Shown: positions 44,426 to 55,778, numbered from the stretch's first letter. The stretch is 64,000 nt of DNA from Caldilineaceae bacterium (GCA_026989655.1 JALSIX010000006.1:1-64000), one strand, 5' to 3'. Numbers and translations: made by a program. The notes: generated by a model not told the origin, from the letters alone.

Positions 44426-45955
44426 GTGACCGGTCTCTGGTGGATCTCTGTCCTCCGTTGGCTCTATGCCCTGGCTGCCTGTGGGCTGGCCCTGTACGGG
44501 GTGCATACCCTCTGGATGACCTGGAACCTGAGGCGAGGCAGAGGGCGCCATCGTCCGGGCCCGGTGACCGAATGGCCGATGGTCACGGTCCAGATCCCCC
44601 TCTACAACGAGCGCCACGTGGCCCAGCGGATCATCGACGCCTGTGCCCGGCTGGACTATCCCCGAGACCGGCTGGAGATCCAGGTGTTGGACGATTCCAC
44701 CGACGTGACCCGCCGAGTGGTGGCCCGGCGGGTGGCCCATTGGCAGCGGCAGGGGGTGGCCATCCACCACCTGCACCGCCCCCAGCGGACCGGCTACAAG
44801 GCCGGGGCCTTGGCCGCGGGCCTGGCCCAGGCCCGGGGAGAGCTCCTGGCCATCTTCGACGCGGACTTCCTCCCCCCGCGGAGCTTCCTGCGCCGAGTGG
44901 TGCCCCACTTCCTGGGGAGCCACAACCGGGATGTGGGCTTTGTCCAGGCTCGCTGGGGCCACCTGAACGCGACCTACTCCCTCCTCACCCGGAGCCAGGC
45001 CCTGGCCCTGGACGGTCACTTCGTGGTGGAGCAGGCCGGGCGCCAGGCCGCGGGCTACCCCTTCGGCTTCAACGGCTCTGCCGGGGTCTGGCGGCGGGCC
45101 TGCATCGAGGACCCTCGGGTGGGCGGCTGGCACCCGGATACCCTCTGTGAGGACCTGGACCTGAGCTACCGGGCCCAGCTCGCCGGTTGGCGTCCCTGCT
45201 ACCTGGACCACGTGGAAGCCCCTGCCGAGATCCCGCCCCAGCTCCTGGCCTTCAAACGCCAGCAGTTCCGCTGGGCCAAGGGCAGCATCCAGACCCTCCG
45301 CAAGCTGGCCCCTCGGGTATGGCGGGCCCCCTGGCCGCTGACGGCCCGCCTCGCGGGCCTGTTCCACCTGGGCAACTATCTGGTCCATCCCCTGTTGTTG
45401 CTCATGCTCGGGATCAGCCTGCCCCTCCTGTGGTGGGACGTGCATCCCTTCTGGCCCCTCACCTACCTGAGCCTGGTCTCCATCGGCCCCCCCCTGCTCT
45501 ACGCAGTGGCCCAGCGACGTCTGCACCCCCGAGGATGGCTGCGACGTTGGGCCTATCTGCCGATCCTCACCCTGTTGGGCACAGGGCTCTGTCTGAGCAA
45601 CAGCCTGGCCGTGTTCCAGGCCCTCCTGGGGCAGGAGGGCCCTTTCCAGCGCACCCCCAAGTTCCGGGTCGAATCCCCCGAAGATGCCTGGCAGGGCAGC
45701 GCCTACGCCCTCTCCGCGGGGCCGCTCTGGTTCGGCGAGGGCGCGCTCCTGGCCTATGCGCTCCTGGCGGCCTGGGTCGCGTGGCAGCAGGGCAACCTCT
45801 GGGCCATCCCCTTCCTGCTCCTGTACGCGGGAGGATTCGCCCTGGTGGCCGGCCTGGGGCTCTGGGAGGGGCTCCAGGCCCGAGGACTTCGCCCACGGCG
45901 GGCACCCGCTCGGCCCGGCCCCTCCAGCGAGGCCGTTGCCCGTCACCGGCCGTGA
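44426..45955 (+). CDS. Membrane glycosyltransferase family 2 (cellulose-synthase-like)
   Basis: This 509-aa processive-type GT2 has one N-terminal helix, a cytoplasmic GT-A domain and about five C-terminal helices. Catalytic motifs are 'VQIPLYNERHV', 'VLDDSTD', 'AIFDADFLPP', 'EDLDLSYRAQLAGW' and the acceptor motif 'QQFRWAKGS' (QxxRW). These match the cellulose synthase/glucomannan synthase superfamily. I chose GTG 44426 because GGAGGAGG lies 8 nt upstream and the transmembrane helix begins right after; the open frame extends to 44330. No PilZ or BcsB partner is adjacent. It may make a beta-linked glucan, mannan or glycolipid. Confidence 0.88.
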   Translation: MTGLWWISVLRWLYALAACGLALYGVHTLWMTWNLRRGRGRHRPGPVTEWPMVTVQIPLYNERHVAQRIIDACARLDYPRDRLEIQVLDDSTDVTRRVVARRVAHWQRQGVAIHHLHRPQRTGYKAGALAAGLAQARGELLAIFDADFLPPRSFLRRVVPHFLGSHNRDVGFVQARWGHLNATYSLLTRSQALALDGHFVVEQAGRQAAGYPFGFNGSAGVWRRACIEDPRVGGWHPDTLCEDLDLSYRAQLAGWRPCYLDHVEAPAEIPPQLLAFKRQQFRWAKGSIQTLRKLAPRVWRAPWPLTARLAGLFHLGNYLVHPLLLLMLGISLPLLWWDVHPFWPLTYLSLVSIGPPLLYAVAQRRLHPRGWLRRWAYLPILTLLGTGLCLSNSLAVFQALLGQEGPFQRTPKFRVESPEDAWQGSAYALSAGPLWFGEGALLAYALLAAWVAWQQGNLWAIPFLLLYAGGFALVAGLGLWEGLQARGLRPRRAPARPGPSSEAVARHRP

Positions 45956-45980
45956 AGGGCCTGGCCCGGGAATGCCCCGT

Positions 45981-46004
45981 GTTTTCTTGTCAGTTTTCTT
46001 GTCA
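45981..46004 (+). repeat. Perfect 12-bp tandem repeat carrying two -35-like TTGTCA boxes
   Basis: GTTTTCTTGTCA occurs twice head-to-tail (45981-45992 and 45993-46004). The second copy ends in the TTGTCA that forms the -35 of the next promoter, and the first supplies an identical hexamer 12 bp further upstream. Confidence 0.85.
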
Positions 46005-46027
46005 AATGCCAGAGGGGCAAGTACAAT
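45999..46027 (+). promoter_or_regulatory. Promoter of the small protein-polA operon
   Basis: TTGTCA (45999-46004), a 17-bp spacer and TACAAT (46022-46027) lie 50 bp upstream of the 76-aa gene ATG. It probably drives the following seven genes, although internal promoters cannot be excluded. Confidence 0.7.
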
Positions 46028-46076
46028 GCTTTTGATGTTCGCGCCCGTCCTCTCCCGGTTTTCAAGAGGGACAGCC

Positions 46077-46307
46077 ATGGCACGCATCCAGCCGGCCCAT
46101 CCCGACCAGGTCACCTGGAAGGAGCCCAAGGACCAGGTCATCTGCCTGGTCAACCGCTCCCGCCGGAACTTCATCCTGAACCTGCCCACAGGCCAGTATC
46201 GCCTGGACGCGGGGCGCCGCATGCGCACCCTGCGCACCATCCTGGACTACCCTTCCATCCGCAGGCTGGTGGACGCCGGGGAGCTGGCCGTGGAAGAGCC
46301 CGACTGA
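46077..46307 (+). CDS. Conserved-looking 76-aa protein of unknown function upstream of polA
   Basis: The protein contains 'VICLVNRSRRNFILNLPTG', 'YRLDAGRRMRTLRTILDYP' and 'IRRLVDAGELAVEEPD'. It is basic at the start and acidic at the end, with no membrane segment. The layout (short beta strands, 'NLPTGQYRL', a terminal 'LVDAGELAVE') resembles small beta-barrel-like accessory proteins with 'lnlpsG...L.pG' patterns, including some phage-derived ones; this is an impression, not a family match. AAGAGGG precedes the ATG. It is the first gene after a strong promoter and ends 3 bp before polA, so it is surely translated with it. Confidence 0.72.
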   Translation: MARIQPAHPDQVTWKEPKDQVICLVNRSRRNFILNLPTGQYRLDAGRRMRTLRTILDYPSIRRLVDAGELAVEEPD

Positions 46308-46310
46308 ACC

Positions 46311-49130
<2,820 letters not shown>

Positions 49131-49225
49131 GCGCGGTTCGGCGAACCCCGGTCGCCCGGGTTCCCAGATATCTGCATTCCGGTCGGCGTTCGCATCGACA
49201 TTCCAGAACCACTGGGTGTTCTTCC

Positions 49226-50929
49226 ATGCTCCGTGACACATTGCAACAGGTCCTGATCCAGGCCGTGGAGGCCGCCCAGGCAGACGGGAGCCTGCCGCGG
49301 GTCTCCATCCGCGCACCGGAGGTCCAGCGCCCTCGCCAGCCGGACCACGGCGACTACGCCACCAACGTGGCCATGGTCCTGGCCTCCGCGGTGAAGCGGG
49401 AGACCGGCCAGCGGGCCAATCCCCGGCAGATCGCCCAGGCCATCGTGTCCCACATCCCCCCAAACGGCCTCATCGGCCAGGTGGAGGTCGCGGGGCCCGG
49501 CTTCATCAACCTGCGCCTGGCCCCGGAGTGGCTCCAACGCCAGGTGTTGGCCATTGTCCAGGCGGGGGACCGCTTCGGGAACATCGATCGGGGGCAGGGC
49601 CAGCGCTGGCAGGTGGAGTTCGTCAGCGCGAACCCCACCGGCCCCCTCCACTTCGGCGGCGCCCGGAACGCGGTCCTGGGCGACTCCTTGAGCAACGTCC
49701 TGGAGGCCGCGGGCTACCAGGTCCAGCGAGAGTTCTACGTCAACGACGCGGGCACCCAGTTCCAGCTCTTCGTGGAGACCCTCTACGCCCGGTATCTCCA
49801 GCTCCTGGGGCAAGAGGCCCCCCTGCCGGAGGAGGGATACCAGGGCCAGTACATGGTGGAGTACGCCCGCCGGGTCCGGGAGCAGGAAGGGGATCGGCTG
49901 GCCCAACTTCCCCGGGAGGAGGCCCTCCGGGCCCTGTGGCCCCTGGCCCGGGCCATCGTGCTCCAGGATCTGGAGGAGGAGCTGGCCCTCATCCAGGTCC
50001 ACTTCGACAACTGGTTCAGCGAGCAGAGCCTGTACGACGAAGGGCTGGTGGACCAGGTGCTGGAGATCCTCCGCCAGCGGGGGGACATCGTGGAGCGGGA
50101 CGGGGCCCTCTGGTTTCGGGCCAGCAAATACCCCGGCAACGAGAAGGACGAGGTGGTGGTCCGCTCCAACGGCATGCCCACCTACTTCGCCAGCGACATC
50201 GCCTACCACTACGACAAGTTCTGTCGACGCCGGTTCGACGTGGTGGTGGACGTCTGGTCCGTGGACCACCAGGGGCACGTGCCCCGGATGCACGCGGTCA
50301 TGCGGGCCCTGGGCCTGGAGCCCGATCGCCTGATCATCCTCCTCTACAACCTGGTGAAACTGGTCCGGGGGGGGCAGGAGGTGAAGATGAGCAAACGGGC
50401 CGGGGAGTTCGTCACCCTTCGGGAGGTGGTGGCCGAGGTCGGGCCCGACGCGGTGCGCTTCATGCTCCTCACCCGCAGCCCAGAGGCCGGCATCGAGTTC
50501 GACCTGGCCCTGGCCGTGGCCCAGAGCAACGAGAACCCGGTCTTCTACGTCCAGTACAGCCACGCCCGGATCTGCTCCATCCTGGCCAAGGCCCGGGCGG
50601 CCGGCTTTGCCGTGGACGAGGAGCCCGGGCCAGAGGTCCAGGCGGACCTCCAACGGCTCACCCACCCCGCGGAGCTGGACCTGATCCGCAAGATGTTGGA
50701 GCTGGAAGAGCAGATCGACCTGGCAGTGGAGAAGCGGTCTCCCCATAACCTGCCCCACTATGCCATGGAGCTGGCCCGGGTCTTCAACCTCTTCTACCGA
50801 GACTGCCGGGTGGTGGACCCCGCGGAACCGGAGCGGTCCCGGGCCCGTCTGCTCCTGTGCCGGGCCGCCCAGGTGGCCCTTTCCCGGGTGTTGGGGCTGA
50901 TGGGCATGAGTGCCCCGGAGAGCATGTGA
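49226..50929 (+). CDS. argS: Arginyl-tRNA synthetase
   Basis: This 567-aa class I synthetase has an N-terminal Add-1 domain. The HIGH-type motif lies within 'SANPTGPLHFGGARNA', with 'HFGG' replacing the common HVGH. Further features are 'VDHQGHVPRMHAVM', the KMSK loop 'KMSKRAGEFVTLREVV' and the C-terminal helical DALR anticodon domain ('HARICSILAKA', 'LPHYAMELARVFNLFY'). The ATG at 49226 lies 95 bp after polA; a weak GAACCC/GGGTTC hairpin lies in the gap. It belongs to the polA operon by orientation and spacing. Confidence 0.96.
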   Translation: MLRDTLQQVLIQAVEAAQADGSLPRVSIRAPEVQRPRQPDHGDYATNVAMVLASAVKRETGQRANPRQIAQAIVSHIPPNGLIGQVEVAGPGFINLRLAPEWLQRQVLAIVQAGDRFGNIDRGQGQRWQVEFVSANPTGPLHFGGARNAVLGDSLSNVLEAAGYQVQREFYVNDAGTQFQLFVETLYARYLQLLGQEAPLPEEGYQGQYMVEYARRVREQEGDRLAQLPREEALRALWPLARAIVLQDLEEELALIQVHFDNWFSEQSLYDEGLVDQVLEILRQRGDIVERDGALWFRASKYPGNEKDEVVVRSNGMPTYFASDIAYHYDKFCRRRFDVVVDVWSVDHQGHVPRMHAVMRALGLEPDRLIILLYNLVKLVRGGQEVKMSKRAGEFVTLREVVAEVGPDAVRFMLLTRSPEAGIEFDLALAVAQSNENPVFYVQYSHARICSILAKARAAGFAVDEEPGPEVQADLQRLTHPAELDLIRKMLELEEQIDLAVEKRSPHNLPHYAMELARVFNLFYRDCRVVDPAEPERSRARLLLCRAAQVALSRVLGLMGMSAPESM

Positions 50930-50954
50930 GACCCAGCGCCGGATCGTCCACACC

Positions 50955-52616
50955 ATGGACCCTGCCATGAGCGAATCGGTTGCGGAACCCACGCTCCATC
51001 TGTTGGAGGCCCAGGACCCTCCCCTGGGCCCCTTCCGGATCCTGGTGGCCGATGCCCTGGCCCAGGGTGGCCTGCGGCCTCTCCTGGAGGCCCCGGACGT
51101 GGTGGTGGATCTCCGGCCGGAGATCGGCACGGAGGAGCTGGTCCAGGCCATTCCTCGGTACCATGCCCTGCTGGTGCGGAGCCGGGTCCAGGTCACCGCG
51201 GAGGTCATCCAGGCCGGACGGCAGCTCCAGGTCATCGGCCGGGCCGGCGTGGGCGTGGACAACATCGACGTGGACGCGGCCACCCAGGCCGGCATCATCG
51301 TGGTCAACGCGCCCACGGCCAACGTGGTGGCCGCCGCGGAGCACACCATCGCCCTGCTCCTGGCCCTGGCCCGGAACATCCCCCAGGCGGATCGCCATGT
51401 CCGTGGGGGGCAGTGGCAGCGCAGCCGCTTCGTGGGCACCGAGGTCCGGGACAAGACCCTGGGCCTGGTGGGGCTGGGGCGTATTGCCCAGTTGGTCGCG
51501 GAGCGGGCCCAATGTCTGGGCATGCGGGTCCTCGCCCACGATCCCTACGTGCGCCGGGAGCTCGCGGCCCAACGGGGCGTGGAGCTGTTGCCCCTGGAGC
51601 GGCTGTTGCCCCAGACGGACTTCCTCTCCGTCCATGTGCCCCTCAACGAGAGCACCCGGGGGCTCATCGGCCGAGACGAACTGGCCCGGTTGAAGCCCGG
51701 TGCCCGGGTGCTGAACGTGGCCCGGGGCGGTGTGGTGGACGAGGAGGCCCTGGTGGAGGCCCTGGCCAGCGGCCATGTGGCCGGCGCGGCCCTGGACGTC
51801 TTCCAGCAGGAACCCCTGCCCGCGGACCATCCCCTCCTGGCCTTTCCCCAGGTCATCGTCACGCCCCACCTGGGAGGGAGCACGGTAGAGGCCCAGGAGA
51901 AGGTGGCCGAGGACGTGGCGCTCCAGGTATTGGACGTGCTCCACGGCCGCCCAGCCCGCTACGCGGTGAACGCGCCGATCCTGCCGCCCAAGAGCCTGGA
52001 GGCCCTGGTCCCCTTCATCGACCTGGCCGAGCGGATGGGGCGCTTTCTGCACCAACTGGATGGCCAGAGCATCGAGCGGCTGGAGATCACTGTGCACGGC
52101 CCCATCGCGGTGCACGAGCTGGACTACATCAAGGCCGCGGCCATCAAGGGGCTCCTGGCCGACGTGGTGGATGTGCGGGTCAACCTGGTGAACGCGGTGC
52201 TGTTGGCCCATCAGCGGGACATCCACATCATGGAACGCCGCCAGCGCCATCACCACGAGCGCTACGAGAACATGCTCACCCTGCGCATCTACGGCCGCGA
52301 GCGGGTGCGGACGGTCCGGGGCTCCATCCTCCGGGGGGTGCCCTCTATCGTGGCCATCGACGATCTCTGGGTGGATTTCCCCGCGGAGGGCCACCTTCTG
52401 CTCACCTCTCACCAGGATCGTCCCGGCATCATCGGTCGGGTGGGCACCATCCTGGGCGAGAACGACATCAACATCAGCTTCATGCACGTGGGGCGCCAGG
52501 CGCCCCGCGGCGAGGCCATCATGGTTCTGGGCACGGACGAGCCCGTGCCCGAGCCCGTGCAGCAGCGGTTGCGGGAACATGCGGACATCCACTGGCTCAA
52601 GACGGCGACGCTCTGA
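50955..52616 (+). CDS. serA: D-3-phosphoglycerate dehydrogenase
   Basis: This 553-aa enzyme carries out the first step of serine synthesis from 3-phosphoglycerate. It is the long (type I) form. The substrate/NAD domains have 'VIGRAGVGVDNIDVDAATQ', the NAD fold 'LGLVGLGRIAQLVAERA', and catalytic Arg, Glu and His in 'LNVARGGVVDE', 'DVFQQEPLP' and 'TPHLGGSTVEAQ'. An allosteric substrate-binding domain follows, with a C-terminal ACT domain ('HQDRPGIIGRVGTILGENDI'). ATG 50955 and 50967 are both possible. It starts 25 bp after argS. Confidence 0.95.
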   Translation: MDPAMSESVAEPTLHLLEAQDPPLGPFRILVADALAQGGLRPLLEAPDVVVDLRPEIGTEELVQAIPRYHALLVRSRVQVTAEVIQAGRQLQVIGRAGVGVDNIDVDAATQAGIIVVNAPTANVVAAAEHTIALLLALARNIPQADRHVRGGQWQRSRFVGTEVRDKTLGLVGLGRIAQLVAERAQCLGMRVLAHDPYVRRELAAQRGVELLPLERLLPQTDFLSVHVPLNESTRGLIGRDELARLKPGARVLNVARGGVVDEEALVEALASGHVAGAALDVFQQEPLPADHPLLAFPQVIVTPHLGGSTVEAQEKVAEDVALQVLDVLHGRPARYAVNAPILPPKSLEALVPFIDLAERMGRFLHQLDGQSIERLEITVHGPIAVHELDYIKAAAIKGLLADVVDVRVNLVNAVLLAHQRDIHIMERRQRHHHERYENMLTLRIYGRERVRTVRGSILRGVPSIVAIDDLWVDFPAEGHLLLTSHQDRPGIIGRVGTILGENDINISFMHVGRQAPRGEAIMVLGTDEPVPEPVQQRLREHADIHWLKTATL

Positions 52617-52632
52617 TCCTCCGGGGGAAACC

Positions 52633-53415
52633 ATGCACCGATCTGAGTCGACCCGGCCCACCCCATGGGATCCGGCCACCGGATCCGCCCGGCGGCTGCT
52701 CTACGCGCTGCTGGGCGCGCTGTTGGTCCTGGCCGGCCCGGCCCTGGCCTGCGGCAGCTTCCAGCCCCGGCCGACACCCACGCCCACCTTCCCGGCCCCG
52801 GCCTCGGTCCCGGAGCAGCCCCAGGCTCCGGCGGTAGCGGTGGATTTCCCCACCCCCACACCGGAGCCCACGCCCACCTTCACCCCCACCCCCCTCCCGG
52901 GCACTGCGCTGGTCATCGGGCAACCGGCCCGAGTGGTCGCGCCGGGGGGGCTGAACATCCGAGAGACCCCCGGCACCGGCGGGCCCATCGTCACGCGCCT
53001 GGGCTTCGGTCAACGGGTCACCGTGTTGGATGGACCGGTCTCCGCGGACGGCTTCGTGTGGTGGAAGGTGGACGACGGGGTGGGGAACGTGGGCTGGGTG
53101 GCCCAAGGCGACGGTGTGGACGAGTGGCTCACCCCGAAGGTGGGCGAACCCCAGCCGGCGAGCCGGGCTCCCCGGATCGGGGATCGGGTCCGGGTCACCA
53201 TGGACCCAGGCGCGCAGCTCACGGTCCGGGCCCTGCCGGGCCTGGGCTCCCCGGTGGTCACCCGGGTGGATCCGGGCACCGAGTTCACGGTGATCGGGGG
53301 GCCCCAGGCCGCGGACGGGTACATGTGGTACCAGATCCGTTCGGACGATGGCCAGATCGAGGGCTGGGCCGCGGACGGCACCGAGGACGCCCGCTGGCTG
53401 AGCCCCCTGGAATGA
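52633..53415 (+). CDS. Lipoprotein with two SH3b-like domains
   Basis: This 260-aa product has a signal segment and lipobox-like 'GPALAC' (Cys40), then a Pro/Thr-rich spacer with repeated 'PTPT' (residues ~46-87). Two bacterial SH3 domains follow: ~97-167 ('GGLNIRETPGTGGPIVTRLGFG') and ~180-258 ('LTVRALPGLGSPVVTRVDPG'). Each ends with a 'GWVAQG'/'GWAADG' type strand. SH3b domains often bind cell-wall components. It starts 16 bp after serA and precedes a nucleotidyltransferase, so it is carried in the polA-serA operon without a clear functional link. Confidence 0.85.
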   Translation: MHRSESTRPTPWDPATGSARRLLYALLGALLVLAGPALACGSFQPRPTPTPTFPAPASVPEQPQAPAVAVDFPTPTPEPTPTFTPTPLPGTALVIGQPARVVAPGGLNIRETPGTGGPIVTRLGFGQRVTVLDGPVSADGFVWWKVDDGVGNVGWVAQGDGVDEWLTPKVGEPQPASRAPRIGDRVRVTMDPGAQLTVRALPGLGSPVVTRVDPGTEFTVIGGPQAADGYMWYQIRSDDGQIEGWAADGTEDARWLSPLE

Positions 53416-53428
53416 GAGGGGGCTCCTG

Positions 53429-54259
53429 GTGGAGGAACGGTTCGACGCCTTCGTGGTGGCCGGCTACAATCCCGATAGCCCCGATCCCCTGGCCCAGGCC
53501 ACCGGCGTTTCCCACAAGGCCCTGTTGCCCATCGGGGGCGCGCCCATGATCTGGCATGTGGTCCGGGCCTTGGAGGAGAGCGGTCGGATCCGGGAGATCG
53601 TGGTGGTGGGGCTGGAGGATGCGGAGGCCGCGGCCATCGACTTCGGGCGCCCGGTCCATGTGGTTCCCAATCGCCGTTCGCTGATCGAGAACCAGTACGC
53701 AGGGCTGTGCCGGCTGCGGGAGCTGGATCCCGCGGACCGGGTGGTCCTGGCCCTCTCCGGCGACGTGCCCCTGCTCACCGGGGAGATCGTGGCCCACTTC
53801 CTCGACCGATGCCGTCCCTTCGACAAGGGGCTCTACTGGGGCATCGTGGAGCGGCGAACGGTGGAGGCGGTCTTCCCCCACAGCCAGCGCTCCTACATCA
53901 AGCTCCGGGACGGCCACTTCTGCAACGGGGACATCTACTGTGGATGGCTCTCCGTGGGCTTCCAGATCCAGGAGGCGGGCCGCTACATCCTGGCCCATCG
54001 GAAGAACCAGCTACGCCAGCTCTGGCTCCTGGGACCCTGGGTGCTCCTGCGCTATCTCTTCCGCCGCCTCTCCACCACCGATCTGATCGCCGTGGCCGAG
54101 CGGGTGTTGGGCGTCCAGGGCATGCCCATCATCCTTCCCTACGCGGAGGCTGCCATGGACGTGGACAGGCCCCGGCACCTGGAGCTGGTGCATCGGTACC
54201 TGGAGACCCATCCCGAGCATCCCATCCACCACCGCGCGCTCTCTCCCCAGCAGCCATGA
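53429..54259 (+). CDS. MobA-like nucleotidyltransferase family protein
   Basis: This 276-aa GT-A/NTP-transferase fold protein starts with GTG behind GAGAGGGGG. The N-terminal strand is 'FDAFVVAGY' followed by an unusual 10-residue loop, then 'HKALLPIGGAPMIWHVVRAL'. The metal-binding 'LALSGDVPLLTGEIV' and a product-side 'AMDVDRPRHLELV' are visible. These fit MobA/IspD-like enzymes that transfer CMP or GMP to a phosphorylated acceptor. The usual GGxSxRMG loop is not conserved, so the nucleotide is uncertain. Its stop overlaps the PAP2 gene start (ATGA), suggesting a lipid-head-group or polyprenyl-phosphate role. Confidence 0.82.
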   Translation: MEERFDAFVVAGYNPDSPDPLAQATGVSHKALLPIGGAPMIWHVVRALEESGRIREIVVVGLEDAEAAAIDFGRPVHVVPNRRSLIENQYAGLCRLRELDPADRVVLALSGDVPLLTGEIVAHFLDRCRPFDKGLYWGIVERRTVEAVFPHSQRSYIKLRDGHFCNGDIYCGWLSVGFQIQEAGRYILAHRKNQLRQLWLLGPWVLLRYLFRRLSTTDLIAVAERVLGVQGMPIILPYAEAAMDVDRPRHLELVHRYLETHPEHPIHHRALSPQQP

Positions 54260-54861
54260 TCTCCGGCCTCTGGGCCTGGCTGGACCGCTGGGACCATCGC
54301 CTTTCCCGGCGGATTGCCGAGGGCCTCTGTGCTTCCCAGGGCGGCCGTCGCTGGCCTCGGCTTCTGGCCCATGTGGGCGCACATCTGGGAGACAGCCTCC
54401 TGTGGTGGGCGCTCCTGGCCTGGCTGTGGCGGCGCTCCTCCACCTCCCACCAGCGTCGCCGGGTGATGGGCTGGGGGGTGGCCCTGGTGGGGGCTTGGGT
54501 GGGGGTCCTGGCCCTCAAACCCTGGATCCGACGCGCCCGGCCAGGACGGGCGCGCTTTCTCTACGGCCCGGGCGCGGACGTGTACAGCTTCCCCAGCGGC
54601 CATGGAGCTCGGGCCGGGGTGATCGGGGTCTGGCTGTCCCAGTTCCTGCCCGGGGGCCGGTGGTTCGGCCTGGGGTTGGCCCTGTGGATCGGGTGGAGCC
54701 GGGTGGCCCTGGGCATCCACTATCTGGGCGATGTGGTGGGGGGGCTGCTGTTGGGGGTGGTCATCGGTCGCTGGACTCGGAGACGTTGGGGGGGCTCTTC
54801 CGGGACCGAGACCGCCCCGAGCTCTCGGCCGAGCCCCGATCCAGCACCAGGCGATCCGTGA
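54256..54861 (+). CDS. PAP2-family membrane phosphatase
   Basis: This 201-aa integral membrane protein has the three acid-phosphatase motifs: 'KPWIRRARP' (KxxxxxxRP), 'YSFPSGHGA' (PSGH) and 'SRVALGIHYLGD' (SRxxxxxHxxxD). It likely dephosphorylates a lipid such as undecaprenyl pyrophosphate or phosphatidate. The start overlaps the upstream nucleotidyltransferase by 4 bp. Its last 101 bp overlap the convergent recombinase gene, so one of the two C-termini lies in a dual-coding segment; the Ser/Pro-rich tail here is probably dispensable. Confidence 0.9.
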   Translation: MISGLWAWLDRWDHRLSRRIAEGLCASQGGRRWPRLLAHVGAHLGDSLLWWALLAWLWRRSSTSHQRRRVMGWGVALVGAWVGVLALKPWIRRARPGRARFLYGPGADVYSFPSGHGARAGVIGVWLSQFLPGGRWFGLGLALWIGWSRVALGIHYLGDVVGGLLLGVVIGRWTRRRWGGSSGTETAPSSRPSPDPAPGDP

Positions 54862-55759
54862 GGACCTCCATGTAGAACCCGTCGGGGAGGTGCTCCAGGT
54901 TCCGATAGCCGGGCACACTGGTGGTGTTCGAGTTGCCCAGCCGTCTCTGGACCACCGCCAGGTCCACGCCGGCCTGGAGCATGTGCACCGCGAAGCTGTT
55001 GCGCAGGGTCTGGGGCCCCACGGCCTTTTCGATGCCTGCCTTCTGGACATGGTGGCGGATCCGGCTCCAGAGGCCCTGCCGGGTCATCCGCTGGCCTCGG
55101 CTGTTCAGGAAGAGGGCCTTCTGACAGGGCTCCCGGAGCAGGGCAGGCCGCCCCTGTTCCAGGTAGGCCCGGAGCGCGGCCACCGCGGCCGGCGACAGGG
55201 GCACCCGGCGCCGCCGCACCTCCTTGCCACAGGTCACCGTCCTCTTTTCCAGGTCCACGTCGTCCACGTTCAGCGCCAGGAGCTCGCTGGCCCGCATCCC
55301 GGTGGCGTAGAGGGTCTCCAGGATGGCCCGATCCCGGACGCCAATGGGGGACGAGCGGTCGGGGGCGGCCAGCAGTCGGTGGACCTCCTCCACGGTGAGC
55401 ACGGAGTGGGTCTCCCGGGCCGGGCTGGGAATGCGGACAGACTGGGTGGGATCTGTCTCCATCGCGCCCTGGGAGACCAGGTAGTCGAAGAAGCCCCGGA
55501 GGGTGGCCAGCTTGCGGTTCAGGGAGGCGGGGGACAGGCCGCCCCTCCGGAGGTGCTCCAGGTAGCTCCAGATGTGACGGGCTTCGATCTCGTCCCAGTG
55601 GGCGGGAAGGCGGAGCCTGCCCATGGCCTGGGGCAACAGCCGGAGGAACTGGTGCAGATCCGTCCGGTACGCGTCCACGGTGTTGGGGGAGCGGCCGCGA
55701 CGTTCGCTGAGCTCGGCCAGGAACTGCTCGATCCACTGCTGAAATGTCGCCCTTGACAT
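54761..55759 (-). CDS. Xer-like tyrosine recombinase with altered active-site residues
   Basis: The 332-aa protein has an N-terminal SAM-like core-binding domain (~5-95) and a C-terminal catalytic domain. Arg156 ('YATGMRASELLAL'), Lys179 (beta-hairpin), Arg253 and the nucleophile Tyr285 are present. The canonical HxxR histidine is Gln250 ('PQTLRNSFAVHML') and the second histidine of 'LGH' is Asn276 ('LGNSNTT'). A 30-40 residue Ser/Arg-rich extension follows. It is more divergent than housekeeping XerC/XerD and lies alone between PAP2 and a metallophosphoesterase. No att-like repeats were seen. It could still recombine, or act as a DNA-binding relative. Confidence 0.85.
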   Translation of the reverse strand: MSRATFQQWIEQFLAELSERRGRSPNTVDAYRTDLHQFLRLLPQAMGRLRLPAHWDEIEARHIWSYLEHLRRGGLSPASLNRKLATLRGFFDYLVSQGAMETDPTQSVRIPSPARETHSVLTVEEVHRLLAAPDRSSPIGVRDRAILETLYATGMRASELLALNVDDVDLEKRTVTCGKEVRRRRVPLSPAAVAALRAYLEQGRPALLREPCQKALFLNSRGQRMTRQGLWSRIRHHVQKAGIEKAVGPQTLRNSFAVHMLQAGVDLAVVQRRLGNSNTTSVPGYRNLEHLPDGFYMEVLTDRLVLDRGSAESSGRSRSRKSPPNVSESSDR

Positions 55760-55778
55760 GGTGTGATACCGGATCTCC

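Noticed and set aside
49131-49225. Short inverted repeats (GGTTC/GAACC, GAACCC/GGGTTC) between polA and argS considered as a terminator.
   Set aside because: The stems are only 5-6 bp, without a T-run, and the genes keep operon orientation. I do not claim termination there.
53429-54861. The nucleotidyltransferase and PAP2 genes considered as one frameshifted fusion.
   Set aside because: The two genes overlap by a clean ATGA, each has complete motifs, and each is of normal family length; translational coupling explains the arrangement.
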